Shown one piece after another: positions 45,235-58,690 of a stretch of DNA of 64,000 nucleotides (position 1 is its first letter; every line of letters begins with the position of its first letter). The stretch is from assembly GCA_017562135.1 (NCBI GenBank), contig QEYB01001381.1, forward strand, positions 62,001-126,000, in the 5' to 3' direction. The position numbers and the translations under genes are program-made. Origin of the DNA: Dipylidium caninum (taxonomy: Eukaryota; Platyhelminthes; Cestoda; Cyclophyllidea; Dipylidiidae). The notes under the pieces are model-generated. The model was not told the DNA's origin. It did no database searches and was given only the letters and a program-made list of their open reading frames with translations.

Positions 45235-46331
45235 TTACTGAGACATTCAACATCATCATTGGAGACTTATGCACTTGAAAGACAAATTAACCGTCTTCAC
45301 TGGTGGCGCAGCAGTCGTCTCCGCGGTCAGGTGGGGCGGCATTGCAGTGACCTTCAGAGCCTGCGCCACTGGACGCGCACGCCCCACGATGACACGAGCG
45401 TTCGAGACGGTGGAAGAACCCCAACACATTCGCTGCCAGGCGACATGAGCCTTCTCCACGTCACCGATCCGAGCTCTCCTCGTCGGTCATCCGTCGTCCC
45501 CAAAGAGGGTGGCGGGACTGACGCGCAAACTGCTACTGCCTCCTTCGCCTCCGTCGGTCTTCCTACCCGCCGCGCTCCTCTCACCTGCCACTTTCGTCGC
45601 TGGCGACGTGAGGGAGGAGAGGACCAGTCGCGACATGTCCAGTCTAACAGCCTCAATAGGCGTGTGAGACGCGTAGACACCCAAGTCCTCCGTGGAAGGC
45701 AGTTAAATTCATTCTTTCTTCCTGCGCCCACCTGATTGGCGGTGGTTGATTCGTCTTTTCACTTTCCACCTTTGTCTGCCGCCCCATTCTCCACCGCGGG
45801 AAACTGTTTGTCCACTTCTTCTTCTTCCTCTTCCTCCCTTCTTCCCCCTTTCTTCTTCTTCTTCTTCTTCTTCTCCTCCTCCTCCTCCTCAGTTGTCCTC
45901 ATCTCCACCGATTGCAGACCCCTGGTTCATAACTTTCGACGAGGCGGCGTCGATGTGGTAAAAACGCTTTCAATTGGCGTCAACAGGCCGCACGCCCGAC
46001 AGCCCACTGGAGGTTCTGGGCACGCAACTCGGAGTCCGCGTGGGGTGGACATGGTCGCGAGGTGGGCGTAGTGACGAAAGGCGCCGAGACCTCCACTCCT
46101 CTCTGCAGCCCACCGACGCTTCTTCCTTTTCAGATGCCCACCTTCTCCTCGCCTGTTTGCCTGCACTTCTGGCCTGTTTGCACACGTCCCAAAACGTGCC
46201 TTCAGGAGAGGTTGTGAAGTGCGTTAAGCAGAAGTTGGGAGGATGTTTTGAGACCGTGTGCGAAGGCTGTCACAGCGTCGCTGTTGGCCCTCCGCGGAGC
46301 AGCAGGAAATGTGTTGTCGCGGTCAGGGCGA
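45235..46331 (+). repeat. 1.1-kb repeat, copy A of an inverted pair
   Basis: From TTACTGAGACATTCAACATC to GCGGTCAGGGC this copy matches the reverse complement of 51538-52638 over its whole length, with scattered differences and small indels. It contains a long TTC/TCC tract (45814-45891). Open frames inside are not conserved between copies, so it looks like a non-coding dispersed element or a segmental duplication. Confidence 0.85.
45814..45891. repeat. (TTC)/(TCC) polypyrimidine tract
   Basis: Almost pure pyrimidine sequence of about 78 bases made of TTC, TCC and CTTCC units, ending in a CAG that resembles a 3' splice site. It lies inside repeat copy A; copy B carries the purine counterpart. 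Confidence 0.85.
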
Positions 46332-49300
46332 ATGACGGGTCGACGTGGAGGAGATCAGAGTGGTTCAAATCCACTTTGACCTCTGCTTAGCCCATCTAAT
46401 CATTGCCATTCACCTTGCCTAAATGGTAATTCCAGCTGATATTGCAAGGAATGGCTCTCAGTCCTTCCTCCTTATTCCTTTTTTTTCTTTTTCTTTTTCA
46501 CTTGCCTTTCTTTTCCCTGTGGTTCCTCCTCGACAACTGTTCAAGGGTCATTTCATTTAACCGCATTTCGAAGGTCATTTGCATTCGTGGAAGGAGCCCG
46601 TCACCCGAATGTTGTCGAAAACAGATGCATTCAGTGGAAGCATCAAATTTACTAAATGGAGGTTGATTCTACTGCGCCCAGCCGTCCATTGACGCGTATA
46701 TGGCCCGACTCAGCCAGAGCGACGACGAGACCACCTTTCGTCCGACCTCAGACTGAAGTAGACGGCGTATTTGGACCGCCACGACTGCCGTGGAAGAGCG
46801 ACATCTGCCCACGACGATGCCTGCCTTCCAGGGCCTCCAGTTTCTCACAGTGGAGCGGTGGAATCCAGTCCCGACAAAGGGCCTGATAGCCCCGCAATAA
46901 GCGTTTTGATGGGAAATACCTTTCCCGCCTCAACGTCTCTTCGGTAAAAGTTATTGTTGGACAGATCTGACGCGAGCGGTGCCACATGACTGGGTCGCCT
47001 CACCTGTCACGCGGTTAGTTGTGTTTCCCACGAGTGCTCGTTCCGATCTTGAAAAGACGAGGATGAGAGGACTTCAAAAGGCGAACTGCCGACCAACAAA
47101 GCGGCATTCTTCCAACTTCCCCCCCCCCCTCCCGCCTGACAGCCAAACTTTCCTTCGACTTCAATAAGAGTGCCTAATTTCATGTACAACTTTGAAAAAT
47201 AAAGGAGTCTGGGCCGCGAATGGCGTTAGTTGGTTGAAGGCGGCCCGCTGGAAGCACCCAGCGAGCGGGCGTTAGCGCGGAGTCAGACGAGGTCGTCTTC
47301 AGGTGCGAGGCGACTCCACAACCGACGAAAACGGGCAGTTCAGATAACCAGTCGAAGGAAGGCCCACTGCCGGGTAGGCTTAGAGGTGGGAGGCGAAAGG
47401 GAATGTTTGCTTCTCTACTTTCGTCCTCAATGCCTGTCCTAGGCGTCGCCGTAGCGGTGCACCTACATTTTATGAGGCAAGAATGCACAAATCCAGCGTG
47501 AAACAGCAGGACAAAACTCAGCTCGCCTTGTCTAAAGCGTCAAAGACAGCGGCTGTGTGTACTTATTTCGGGTGTCGAAAATTTGGCGCGTATACCCCCG
47601 CCTTAGAGGCAGGATTAATGTGATCGCTAATCTCCCCTACAGTTTACTAATCAACGCTAAAAGAGGGACAAAAATTTGGACTGGAAGCTGCGATAAATTT
47701 CTGTTTGCGAGGTCATATGTGAAGGTGACTGCCAATCACTTGTCAGAATTGTGCATTCAGAATAGAATTTCTTTGTCGGTCGAAGTTAACGCCATTTGTG
47801 GGGGTAACAATCGGCGGTGGAGCGTTTAAATCCGTCGCAGTCTTTGTGGTTTTAGCTCAAAATAAAAATAGAAAGATTTAGTGCGGTGCGGTAGCCGCAA
47901 TGAGTCACCCCGCGAACTCCCCAATCGGCGTTCAGGTGGCGCGAATTGTGTTCACCGAGCGTTACTCATCCGGCACCCAAATTTACGTTAAATCGTCGAG
48001 TGAATTCATAAACAAGACCGGACTCTACTAAAACGCCCTCTCCGCCTTCTCGGAAGGCATGTGTGTCCAGCTACTTTAGCGGAACTGCAAGAGGCTTGGA
48101 AATACACCTCATTTTTTTCCACTTCAGGTAACGAATCACTTTAAGAGAAATGCGGGGTAACGCCTACTTTCCCCTGTCTTCAATAGGCAGCAGAACTGCA
48201 CTGCATTAACTTGTCTACTCTCCTAAGCACGAGGACAAATGGACCCCCAACACGAGCAGTTGACATTTGTGGTGGAGCAGAGAGCGGCTCTTCCATTTGT
48301 CTGCCCCTTCAGGGGTGAGTAGGGGCCGGTGGCAGGGGCGCGGGTGGGGCGGGGTCAGTGCACGTGATCCACCTCGAAGCAGTGAAGCGCGTTCGGCCGG
48401 CCAGTGAACGCCGTTCGCACCCTGTCCAGGCACTTCAATCGATTTTTGTGCGTGACGCCCTTCGCGGTGCGTTCAACCGCCACGCACGTTTCGACGCGCG
48501 GTCAACCGCCCTGACGCCGGCGGCCCAGTCAAAATGCCACAGTCCACCGCGGGAGTCCTCCCGCGTGTGCGCCGTTGCCCCTCACCGACTCCTCTTGCCG
48601 TCCCACTTGCAACACAGTGGCCCTGCGCCACTGTGCAACCAAAATGGCTCTCGCACTTGAAGGGGGACGCCGAAACTTCGTGTCGCCTTTGTCAGCACCG
48701 TGAATGCGCCTGCTTCTAATTGGCGGAGCATGGTTTTGGAGGGAAGGTGAACTACATAACCGGACTAGTTTCAGCGATGGAACCGGTAGTCCGTGTAACT
48801 CGACACCATAAATGGATTTTTGTTCTCCCCTGTGTGCAGTGGAAGCGGAATGTTGTGCGTCAAATTAGGCGCTTGTGAAGAACTGAGAGGATAGAGTTTT
48901 TGGGCTTAGTCGAACTGTAATGAACATGGAGACGGCGAGAGAGCGTCAGCTGTTCTCCCACGAAGAAAAATCCCGCTTTGTGACGCCGAGGGGAGTGTGT
49001 TTCCCCTCTTAAAGCTCGTATATCACCCATTCCATTCCGCCTCCTTCCCTAACAACGGTTAGAAATAATAGGCTCTACAGCCTTCATCTTCGTCCTTCTT
49101 CTCTTTCTCTTTCTAGCGTTGATAACAGATCTGGCCTCTTTAACGAGCCTCAGACTACTGATGGGTCCCTTTGCTGACAAAAGTGTCTTAAATGTCACTC
49201 GATTAGCCTCAACTACCCATTTGCGCTGGTCTACGACGCCACGCTCACGGAGGCCTAACGGGACTGCCTCCGGCCTCCTTAGAAGCGGGCCCTGGAAGGA

Positions 49301-51537
49301 TGGCAGTTCAACAGGAGCCTTGTGGGAGGAAGCGAAAAGACAGACCGACTGTTTTCCCCTCTGTGACATATTTGACGTGCCACGTTACACAGAGGCATGT
49401 GCTGGCGGCCCCGAGGCCGATTCGCGGACGTCCGAGTGGAGGGCTACGCCGTGCGGCGACTCAGCTGAAGTGTCACCCGATGCTCACAAACACACACGGC
49501 GACGAATTAAGTTTCTCTCAACATAATTCCCTCCTCTGGTGGAAAGCAAAGTACCCTTGGCAAAAGTGCGCGGATCCGAGTTCGCTGCACGCTAATTAAA
49601 AGTGTATTTCCTTATAGCTGAGGGAGCCAACGTCCTTACGACGCTCAACAAAACGCTCTCGCGCGTGACCCTCACGAGGAACGAAGACTGCGGCGTAGAA
49701 GGGCCCAGCTCTTGAGGGCGGGGACGATGTGGGATAAGGAAGTTGTGCTGTCGTGCCTCAGGGGGGAGAGGGAGGCGAAATAGGCGACAAATTTTCATTT
49801 TTCAGGTGATTTGTTCAAGACATCACGCGAGGCCATGGTCGACTGGAAGAGCCCACTTTGTTGCGCCCGGTGGTTTCACAAAAGCGACTCAGGGCAAATT
49901 CAGGCCAAACATGGGGCGAATGCCGGCGGTTATTTCCGCCCCTCACGACAAAATACTCCACTCCTGGCCTCCGTGATTGTCCTCCTGCCCTCCGCCGGCG
50001 ATTTAGGTTGAGGGGAAAATTGAGAATGCGAAGTTTCTCCGTGTGAGACAAAATTACCCCCATGCAAATTGTGCGCAGACAGCACGGTTCCCCGCCTTCG
50101 TGGAGGAGAAGTGGCCTTAAAAATAACATTTCGGCCACGCGAACGGACGAGGGAAGCCTGGTTAGTGAGAAGAGCGCAAAAATGGCCAAGTAAGCTGCCA
50201 AGGAGACGACGTGAGACCGCCAAATGGAGGGGAAAACGTCCTGTAGACGGAGTGGAGGCGAGATGAGGGCCGGGCGAACACCGTCCAGGGTGTGCAGAAG
50301 CCTCCACGTTAATTTCAGACCCCTCGAGTCGAAGTACACCGCAGAGACGATTGAAGAGTGCGCGGTCCACTCCCGCAGACTTCGCGATGTTTCGGCCGAC
50401 TGGCCCACCTTGTCGAATCGCTACGATGTGGCAGGAGCACATCAGGAAAGAGACGGCAACAGACTAGTTTGCCCACTCTTTTTGTTGGTTCGCAGACCCG
50501 ATACAAAGATTGGAGGGAAAAGGTGTAATTGGAGCCGAGAAAAGTGCACCCTAAGCCGTAAACAGTGAGCTGAGACTTTAGTGTGAGAAGAAAGGTGTTG
50601 AGAACAATTATCCGCGAGTGTCACCACGGTGCACAGGAGTGTGCTTTCCCACCAAAGTGGGGCGAGTTAAGGCAGAAGTAGGAAGGGGCTTTTAAACCAC
50701 GCCCAAGCGCCGTGTCACTTGGAGGTGGGATTCGGGGGGGGGGGGGGCGGAAGGGGCGAACGCGGCGGGGTGGGCCAAGGGCTTCTCAAAGTGGATATGC
50801 AAATAATGTTTGTTCACTTTTAATTTGGACACGTAAGAGCAGGAACTTCCCACAGACCCCAAAGTGCCATTCGAGGGCGCGTGGGAAAGACACCTTGCCC
50901 CCACCACTGCGAAAAGGGATATTCCTGCGCCTTTGACCAATTTGATTGGCAGTCGGGGAAGTAAACAAGGCTGCTTCTCCCCCTCGGCACAGTGGGACGT
51001 GGTGGGCCACGGGGGGGGGGGAGCGCGGGGTCTCCCGTTCTCAGACAGGGCACCACACAGTGAGGGGAAAAGGAGAGTTATTTTCGCGTGCTGTTGTTGA
51101 TAAGACAGGCTAAATGCGGGCACGTGATGAGGCTTGAGAGAGGATAGTTTTTTTTGCCTAAGAGGCAGGAGAAAGTGAAAAAGACTGGAACTCTGCAACG
51201 GGGGATGCTGGCTGTGGCAGCCGACCTCTGCTGTCAGCGCCCAAACTGTTTCGCATCCAACGCCACATGCTCGCTCGGCCACGAAGGAGTCGAAAACAAG
51301 CCTTCTTTGCCATTTGCGGAATCCTCTCTTTTGCCATTACAATTCTGTTTTGACGCGAGTGGATTTTCGTCGCGACGCTTGCTGAGCGCGAGGGGAACCA
51401 AAGGAGGAAACCACAGAAACCGTCGAGTTGCGCGCCGAGACCTTCCATTCGCCCATGGGAGCAGACGAGCAGCCGCGTGTCACGTAGGCTCACAGACGAC
51501 CGGGCGTTTTCGCACCGAAACGCCAAACTGCGCTATT
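46332..51537. other. GC-rich spacer between inverted repeat arms, no supported gene
   Basis: About 5.2 kb with many overlapping short frames on both strands and no splice-linked exon set or family motif. Homopolymers of 14 G (50734-50747) and 11 G (51011-51021) occur. A frame at 49119-49526 and another at 49815-50408 (minus) are open but look random. Confidence 0.45.
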
Positions 51538-52638
51538 TGCCCTGACCGCGAAAACACATTTCCTGCTGCTCCGCGGAGGGCCAACAGCGACGCTGTGACA
51601 GCCTTCGCACACGGTCTCAAAACATCCTCCCAACTTCTGCTTAACGCACTTCACAACCTCTCCTGAAGGCACGTTTTGGGACGTGTGCAAACAGGCCAGA
51701 AGTGCAGGCAAACAGGCGAGGAGAAGGTGGGCATCTGAAAGGGAAGAAGCGTCGGTGGACTCGCTGCAGAGAGGAGTGGATGTCGCGGCGCCTTTCGTCA
51801 CTATGCCCACCTCGCGACCATGTCCGCCCCACGCGGACTCCGAGTTGCGTGCCCAGAACCTCCAGTGGGCTGTCGGGCGTGCGGCCTTTTGACGCCAAGT
51901 GAAAGCTTTTTTACCACATCGACGCCACCTCGTCGAAAGTTATGAACCAGGAGTCTCAATCTGTGGAGATGAGGACAACTGAGGAAGAAGGGGAAGAAGG
52001 GGAAGAAGGGGAAGAAGGAAGAAGAAGAAGAGAAGGAGAAGAAGAAGTGGACAAACAGTTTCCCGCGGTGGAGAATGGGGCGGCAGACAAAGGTGGAAAG
52101 TGAAAAGACGAATCAACCACCGCCAATCAGGTGGGCGCAGGAAGAAAGAATGAATTTAACTGCCTTCCACGGAGGACTCGTGTGTCTACGCGTCTCAGAC
52201 ACGCCCATGTGAGGCTGTAAGGGGGCACATGTCGGGACTGGTCCTCTCTTCCCTCACGTCGCCAGCGACGAAGGTGGCAGGCGAGGAAGCGAGGAGGCGA
52301 GGAGGCGCGGCGGGTAGGAAGACCGACGGAGGCGAAGGAGGCAGTCAGCAGTTTGCGCGTCAGTCCCGCCACCCTCTTTGGGGCGACGAATGCCGACGAC
52401 GAAGGCTCCGGCGGTGACGTGCGAAATGTCGCCTGGCAGCGAATGTGTTGGGGGTTCTTCCAACGTCTCGAACGCTCGTGTGGTCGCCGGCGTGCGCGTC
52501 CAGTGGCGCAGGCTCTGAAGGTCACCTGCAATGCCGCCCCACCTGACCGCGGAGACGACTGCTGCGCCACCAGTGAAGACGGTTAATTTGTCTTTCAAGT
52601 GCATGAGTCTCCAATGATGATGTTGAATGTCTCAGTAA
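51538..52638 (-). repeat. 1.1-kb repeat, copy B of the inverted pair
   Basis: Reverse-complement partner of 45235-46331. Both ends are sharp: beyond TTACTGAG on one side and GCCCTGACCGCG on the other, the two copies no longer match. It contains a GAA/GGAAG-rich purine tract at 51981-52048 that differs in unit pattern from the tract in copy A. Confidence 0.85.
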
Positions 52639-52733
52639 GTTACGGTTTTCAGTCACCTCGAAATCCTCCTGCGATGATGTGTGAAACTCTGGTTGTCGCG
52701 ATGCCAAACCACAGCTGCTCTCTCTTCGTCTCG

Positions 52734-52750
52734 GTGTGTGTGTGTGTGTT
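52734..52750. repeat. (GT)8 microsatellite
   Basis: A short alternating GT run in the 125-base linker between repeat copy B and the 0.41-kb repeat. Confidence 0.8.
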
Positions 52751-52762
52751 TCGTCGAGCAAA

Positions 52763-53175
52763 GCCTCTGCCCTGCTTGTGGCCTCATCAACGAGTGGAGC
52801 ACATTCTCTTCGCCACAGTTCATCAGCGGGTCACATCCCCGTGCTCGCTGCACCTGTGCAGTTGGCGGATCGTAGTCGTCTGAGTGGAGGCCCCACACAG
52901 GCGGACGGGCGGGCAGACGCGGTGTCTGCGTGGATGTGGGTGTGTGGGTGTGGGCGTGGGTGTTTGTATGTATGTGAACAGTTTGCGTTGTGCGAGGTGG
53001 CGGATGCGTCCACGTGTGGGGCTGTTCGGTGTGTTTGCTGAGAAGCTTGTCTGCCTTCCTCCACCTCGTCGGTTGGCGGGCTGGCCAGTTCTTTGTCGTG
53101 GTGTTAAATGCCCGTGAGGAAGGTCAAAACGCTGGGAAAACACATCCCTGTGACTCCTTTGTGACGTTTAAAGTT
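52763..53175 (-). repeat. 0.41-kb repeat, copy D of a second inverted pair
   Basis: From GCCTCTGCCCTGCTTGTGGC to GTGACGTTTAAAGTT it matches the reverse complement of 58691-59096 almost base for base, apart from a short deletion in the other copy within a GTGGGTGTG-rich section. It starts 125 bases after the end of copy B. Confidence 0.9.
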
Positions 53176-56100
53176 AGTATTCGAGACGGCTTTCCAAATT
53201 CCTCTTATAAAAACACTCATCCATGGCGACACTGTGCCATTAATTAGCCTACATGCAACTAAACGAAGTGAAGTTTTGCTTCGGGAAAGGTGACGTTAAA
53301 GCCCCGTAAGTGGTTATGCCCTTCAGTTCTGCCTATTAGTTAAACCGTAAATACAGTTTTTTTTCTGAGGCAGCGGGATATCTGCTTGCTAGCTTGATTT
53401 ACTAGTAAATTTTCCCAGCATAAATGCCTCCGATCGTCGGTGAGTGATATCATCATATCTGACATAAGAAAAGATAATACAAATAGCTTCTAAAACTCCT
53501 TTAAAATCCCTCGGCTCTCTTAATCGTAAAGCGAATACTGCCGGAAATAAAAAATGACGTCTTTCTGCACCACGCGATACAGCGAGAGTGGTAACCGACA
53601 TTCGACACTTCCGGGTACCATAAAAGCATGTGGTGCAGGAAATTCCGGCTACCTCTTTCGCCGTGGCGAAGTGAATTTGTCGGAGGTGGATCAGCCAATG
53701 AGGAGCGAACGGCTACGCCAACGCGGAGTGGTCGTCGACGTTGAATGACACCACGCGGCCTCCGCTTGACTTCCCTCTCGCCCGCCTCCACACATACTCC
53801 TGCCCTACCGTGGCGCTGATAAGGCGCCGCGAGGGCAAGACTTAATTTCTTCACATTGTGCTGCGGCCAGACCGAATGAATTGTTACACTGACGAATAAG
53901 AGAATATTTAATAAATAAAGGTGAATATTAAGTGGACCGGAGTCTCGACCCTCTGCTCCCTTTGGCCCCACACCGACAGCTTCTCGCCATTTGCGCCTCT
54001 CTCTCTGTGTGTATGTGTGTGTGGCAATGGCAGCGAGTGCGGCAGGTCAGAGCCAAAACAGCGGCTGCCAGAGCCACGAGCGCCAAGAAAGGAGGACGAG
54101 ACTGTTCAGTTGGGCGGTCACATACCATGGAGTGCCTCAGTGCACACACATCGCCAATAACGACGCAGAAACGAAAACACAACCACATGTGCGCATAAAC
54201 AAGGAAAAGGCGAGCGACCAGGACAGCCGAGTAGCGAAGTGGTTAACAAATGAGGCCAATAAAAGTGGATCTGTGGCTGACGTGACATTCGTAATTTATC
54301 AAGAAATTTCAGCCTTGATGCTGAGCCCCGTGAGGCCTCCACCGCTGAGCCTTCTGACTGACTGACTTCAACCAAATGCACCCTGTGACAGTCATCACTT
54401 AGGCGTTGATGAAAGAGCATCGGTTGACTAAATGTGACTAAACGTGAGGTAACCCCCACGGAAATGTGAAAACACATCCGACTCAAAGTCTGCATGCGAC
54501 GGAAAGTCAATGTCAGCGTCAGTTGGCACTTTGTAAGGTAGCTTTGAGCAATTCTACTTTCTTCATAGCCTATCCTCACATGACCGCTAAAGGCGCTTGT
54601 CAGCATAGACGACGCTGAAAAGGCTGAGACGAGGCACGCCGGCCCGGAAAAATCGATTAGCCAATTGAGTGAAACAAATTTTGGCGCCAGACATTTAAAT
54701 TTGTTATTATATAAATAATATTAGAGTGTAAGTGAATTTTTCACTTTGTTTATTAGATAAATTAATTTCAATGCAACTGCAGGCACCGAGGTGGAGGGTT
54801 ATAGTAGAGTCCTTACCTCTCTAAAACTCTATTTTTCTCTCATTTACCCTCAAATTTTGATTTCACTGGCATCCCATAATCAAGTCGACTGGTTTAAAGA
54901 GGAGATGCTCCTAATGAAATTTGATCACACCAACTACCCATTCTCACACATGTCGCATATAACGCCACACAGGAGTGGGGTTCGACCTCAACTCTCCTAG
55001 CCCTCACTCTTATGCTTCAAGGGCGGCTTTATTTACTTTAAAGGGGTTAACAATTACTGAAAGTCCAAAGAATGCACTTATATTCGTGACCTGGTGTTCC
55101 TTTTGTTATTTGCAGAACTCTAAAATGGCTAATGTACAGACACCCGCGAATATAAGTAAAATATCCCAACAACTGTTATGCGTATATTTGTTCAAAATGA
55201 TCCAAAAAATCAGCGGACCTCGCGGAGGATATCCACCTAGGGGCCTATCCATTGGGAAAGCTTCCCCATTCCTCTTTCCTTCCCCTATAAACATATGATC
55301 AGGCTGCCTTCTTCCCAAAATCCAAATAATATATGCATTTACACCCCTTCACACTCGGGTGATTATAAAGTGAATGTGGATGTTGCATGACAAAATGAGG
55401 CACAGGGAAGAAATGGTGCGTTACATTTAAGGAAAATCTCTCCAAGACTGGCTTCCCCGTTATCATCGGCTAATGCCCGCGTATGTCTTTGCCTAGGTAC
55501 TTCTCCCTCCTTTGGCTGAGAATTATTAAATTACAATAATTTAAGTCAACGGTAACCTACTTGAAGGCGTTCAGAATTCCTACATTAAAGCGAAGTAAGG
55601 AGATGAGTATTTGGGATAGGGCTCAATTATGTATCCCCAAATTAACGAACTCCTTTGTTCAACAGAAATGAATCCTCCGTATGAGAGTTAACGGGCTGCT
55701 GGGTCGCTAGACCTAGAGATCGTTTCCACACAACTAAAAGAAGAAAAAAAGTAGAATGAATAATCTGTGCCCCACCGACCCGCATTTCCTCGGAAGCTCC
55801 AAGTTCTGGTCCGTTGGGTTACCAGGACGAGGACAACAGCGGTGCACTCGACCAGCACGAAGGCGCCACCCGACGGAAATCCCCATCTCGCACTGCCAAC
55901 ATACTTCACACCCACCGCATGCCTGCCAGCCTTTCTCATGAGGATAAGATTTCAAGTGAAGTGTAGCTGTTACCACCTGCTGTCTTAAGGCAAGACAACC
56001 AGCCCCCGCATGAGCCCAACGCTGTCTTCAGCATTCATTTAAAGCCTAAAAGTAGATTTTCTAACTGTGAATTAACCGCAGGGCTGGTGAATGAAAGCCC

Positions 56101-58690
56101 CACTGGTCCATTAATGACAAGCAGTGATATGGGGGAGACCAGCCGGCGGACAACCGAGCCGGACAGCCGGACGAGGAGCCACTCACCCCATCCGCGTCAA
56201 TTCATCTCTTCCGGCGTCCACAGGTCCAAATGAGCACGGAGGAGGACACGACCAACCCGCCCACTGCCACCACTGCTCGCCATGGGGACCATTAAAGGGA
56301 ACAAATTTACCCGGATATCCCATACGCCAAAGTAATGGCTTTCCCCGTCCGTTGTAGACATGAAATCGGTGGTCACATGGTAGTCTACCAAGTAATTTAA
56401 AGGGTACCTACAAAACCCCGTCAACTCCTGATTTACATGAGGTAGAGCAGAGAAGGTTGCCCTCCCCACGACTCAGCAATGCCTTAAACATTACCAGGTG
56501 ATGCTTTAGCATCTTGTTAAAAGGAGTCCAAGTCTCCTCAAGTCGAAAATCGGTTGTGGTACAGTCAAATTAATGCAGACAATGCCGGATCTCCACCAAA
56601 CTACCCGGCAGGCAAACGCGAACAGTGTGATTCCCAGGGCGAAAGTCGATTGTGCGTGTTGGCCTTCAATGGTGTAAACTCGAGGCGAAGAGGAAGGAGA
56701 ACAGAGAAATGTATAGAGAAAGAGACACACAAAGGTTCCAGCCATGTGCAACGGATGACGGTAGAAACAAGGCTGCCTTAGAGTGTACTTTAGGAGGAAA
56801 TACATTAGAGTAGCCTCATCTGCAGGCAAAATAAGATTTTCTGGCTCGCAGTCGGACAAAGAGGGAGGGGGAGAGGGAAAGAGAAAGGGCAAAGGGTGAT
56901 GGGATTGACCAACAGCACAACGCTCACTTCCGTTTCAGAGTCTATCACAGTCATCCCATGGTCTGAAAGACTCCGGTTTGAGGAGATAAAAGAGGAAGCA
57001 AAGTAATCAAAAACCTAGGGGGAAAGACGGGAGGGGAAGAGCGCGGGAGGCCTGGATATGAGCACAGCTTTTGAGACTACCTTTTGATTTCGCCGTGACG
57101 GCAAAGGTCGCTTACTCGAAGAAAGAGTTAGAAAGAAATGAAAGACAGTAAGCACCCGCTCGTCACAATCACTGCATCTGCACGTGTTTTCGTTTTTCTT
57201 TAAGTTAATTAGATTGGATTCTTCAAAGGGTGAAATAAAATTGATGAGTAACTGGCAGACGAAGCAAATAAAGATATACAAATAAGGAGGGAGGAGAGAG
57301 GAGGAAGAGGGGACTGAATAAGTGGGAATATCTACAAGGAAAGGGGGAATGTGGGCGCGGAGAGTGCGATCACCAGGTGCTTAGTTAGGTGGTGGTGGAG
57401 GCGAGGATGGGCGGCTGGAGGCCCTCCTGATGTGTCCCACACGTCGGCTCCACAGCGTTGACGGTGGAATTGGAGGTTCCGGAGTGCACTGCTTCTGGAT
57501 CCACTAAAGGACGGTCAAAATTGGAAAAGAAAGGGCGGCCGTCTGGTTCATCCTAAAATGAATGCAATTAAGGGGTTTTTTGTGAGAATATTGCAGTGTT
57601 CTTATACTTTGGATGGTCATCGAAAGACTAAATTGCAACTGGCTATCCCTGCGAAATAGGAGCAACTTTTCTCCTATTTAATGCTCCAGATTGACAGCAA
57701 TGGTTGGGAAGGCAGCGCGCGTGGCACCATCAAATGGCCGTAAATAATAAAGCCAGACCCTCTGTGACTAGAATTTTGTCTGATTATTATAAACCGCCAG
57801 AATCATGATTTTCGTTGGAAACAAAATCTTTCGGCTGCCTCGAGGAGTCAAAGCTTTATCGAATGTAGATTTTCAAGAGATACTTTTTTAAGCATACCAC
57901 GCGCAAAGGAAAAAAGACGACCTGTCCTCTGCGACATCGTACATTCAGGTCAACCAGGGATCAGTGCGCTATTCATCTGAAGCAGGTCTACTGAGCGGAG
58001 GACAACACTCAGGTTACAGACGATGATAAACTCTGGAAGCTTGTTAGATAGCAAAAATACCTTTTGCTAACCTTATTATTAAACATGGTCATGACTTGAG
58101 CTCGTCCACGAATTCAAGAACATTGAATGAGCAACACATGATTTTACCAGCGGCTGGTTCGTGACAGGTACATCTCACCTTCCGGTGTTTGAGAGAGGAG
58201 TGTGATTTATCAGGGGGCCGCAAATCATTTCAAGAGGCAAAAAATAAAGATGAAACTCTCGTGTCTACAAAATTAAGGTTGAATAATGAGTGAATCTGGG
58301 TATGAAGAGAAAAAGGAGACAAATTGACGTCAGGTGATTTGCGATAATGCTAAAACGAGTTAAGTGAACACAAACAAAATGTTTGGATCAATTGCATTGT
58401 CAACGCTAGTTTCACAATAGGTACTTCATGGCACTAAGACAAGTTAAATACGAGAGAAAAATTAACTCACTGCGAGCTCATATGAAAAATAAACTCAGAA
58501 ATGTTGTTCCAAATTAAAAGTGAAAAAATATTCTGAATATTTGGAGGTTCATGGCGTAGCGCCAAGGGATCATATGAAAGGAATCAAAAGATGCAAGAAT
58601 CAAATTAAATTTATCAAGTTATAGAATTGTCAGACGCTGTTTCCGGAGCGCAGGTCAATGGAAGGCGGATTTGAAGAGTTCTCAAACACA
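53176..58690. other. Mostly AT-rich stretch, no supported gene
   Basis: The GC-rich island ends at about 54.2 kb; after that the sequence is AT-rich. Only short frames are open (up to 162 codons at 54118-54606, minus, Ser/Leu-rich without motif). 57.3-58.6 kb has no long frame at all. I saw no tRNA, rRNA or transposon protein. Confidence 0.45.

Noticed and set aside
46340..46390. tRNA-like GGTTCAAATCC sequence near 46.36 kb
   Set aside because: No matching acceptor stem, D arm or anticodon arm could be drawn around it.
52599..53247. Open frames inside the repeats at 52.6-53.2 kb and 58.7-59.1 kb as coding genes
   Set aside because: Cys- and Val-rich frames come from GT-rich repeats, and the frames are not kept intact between copies.
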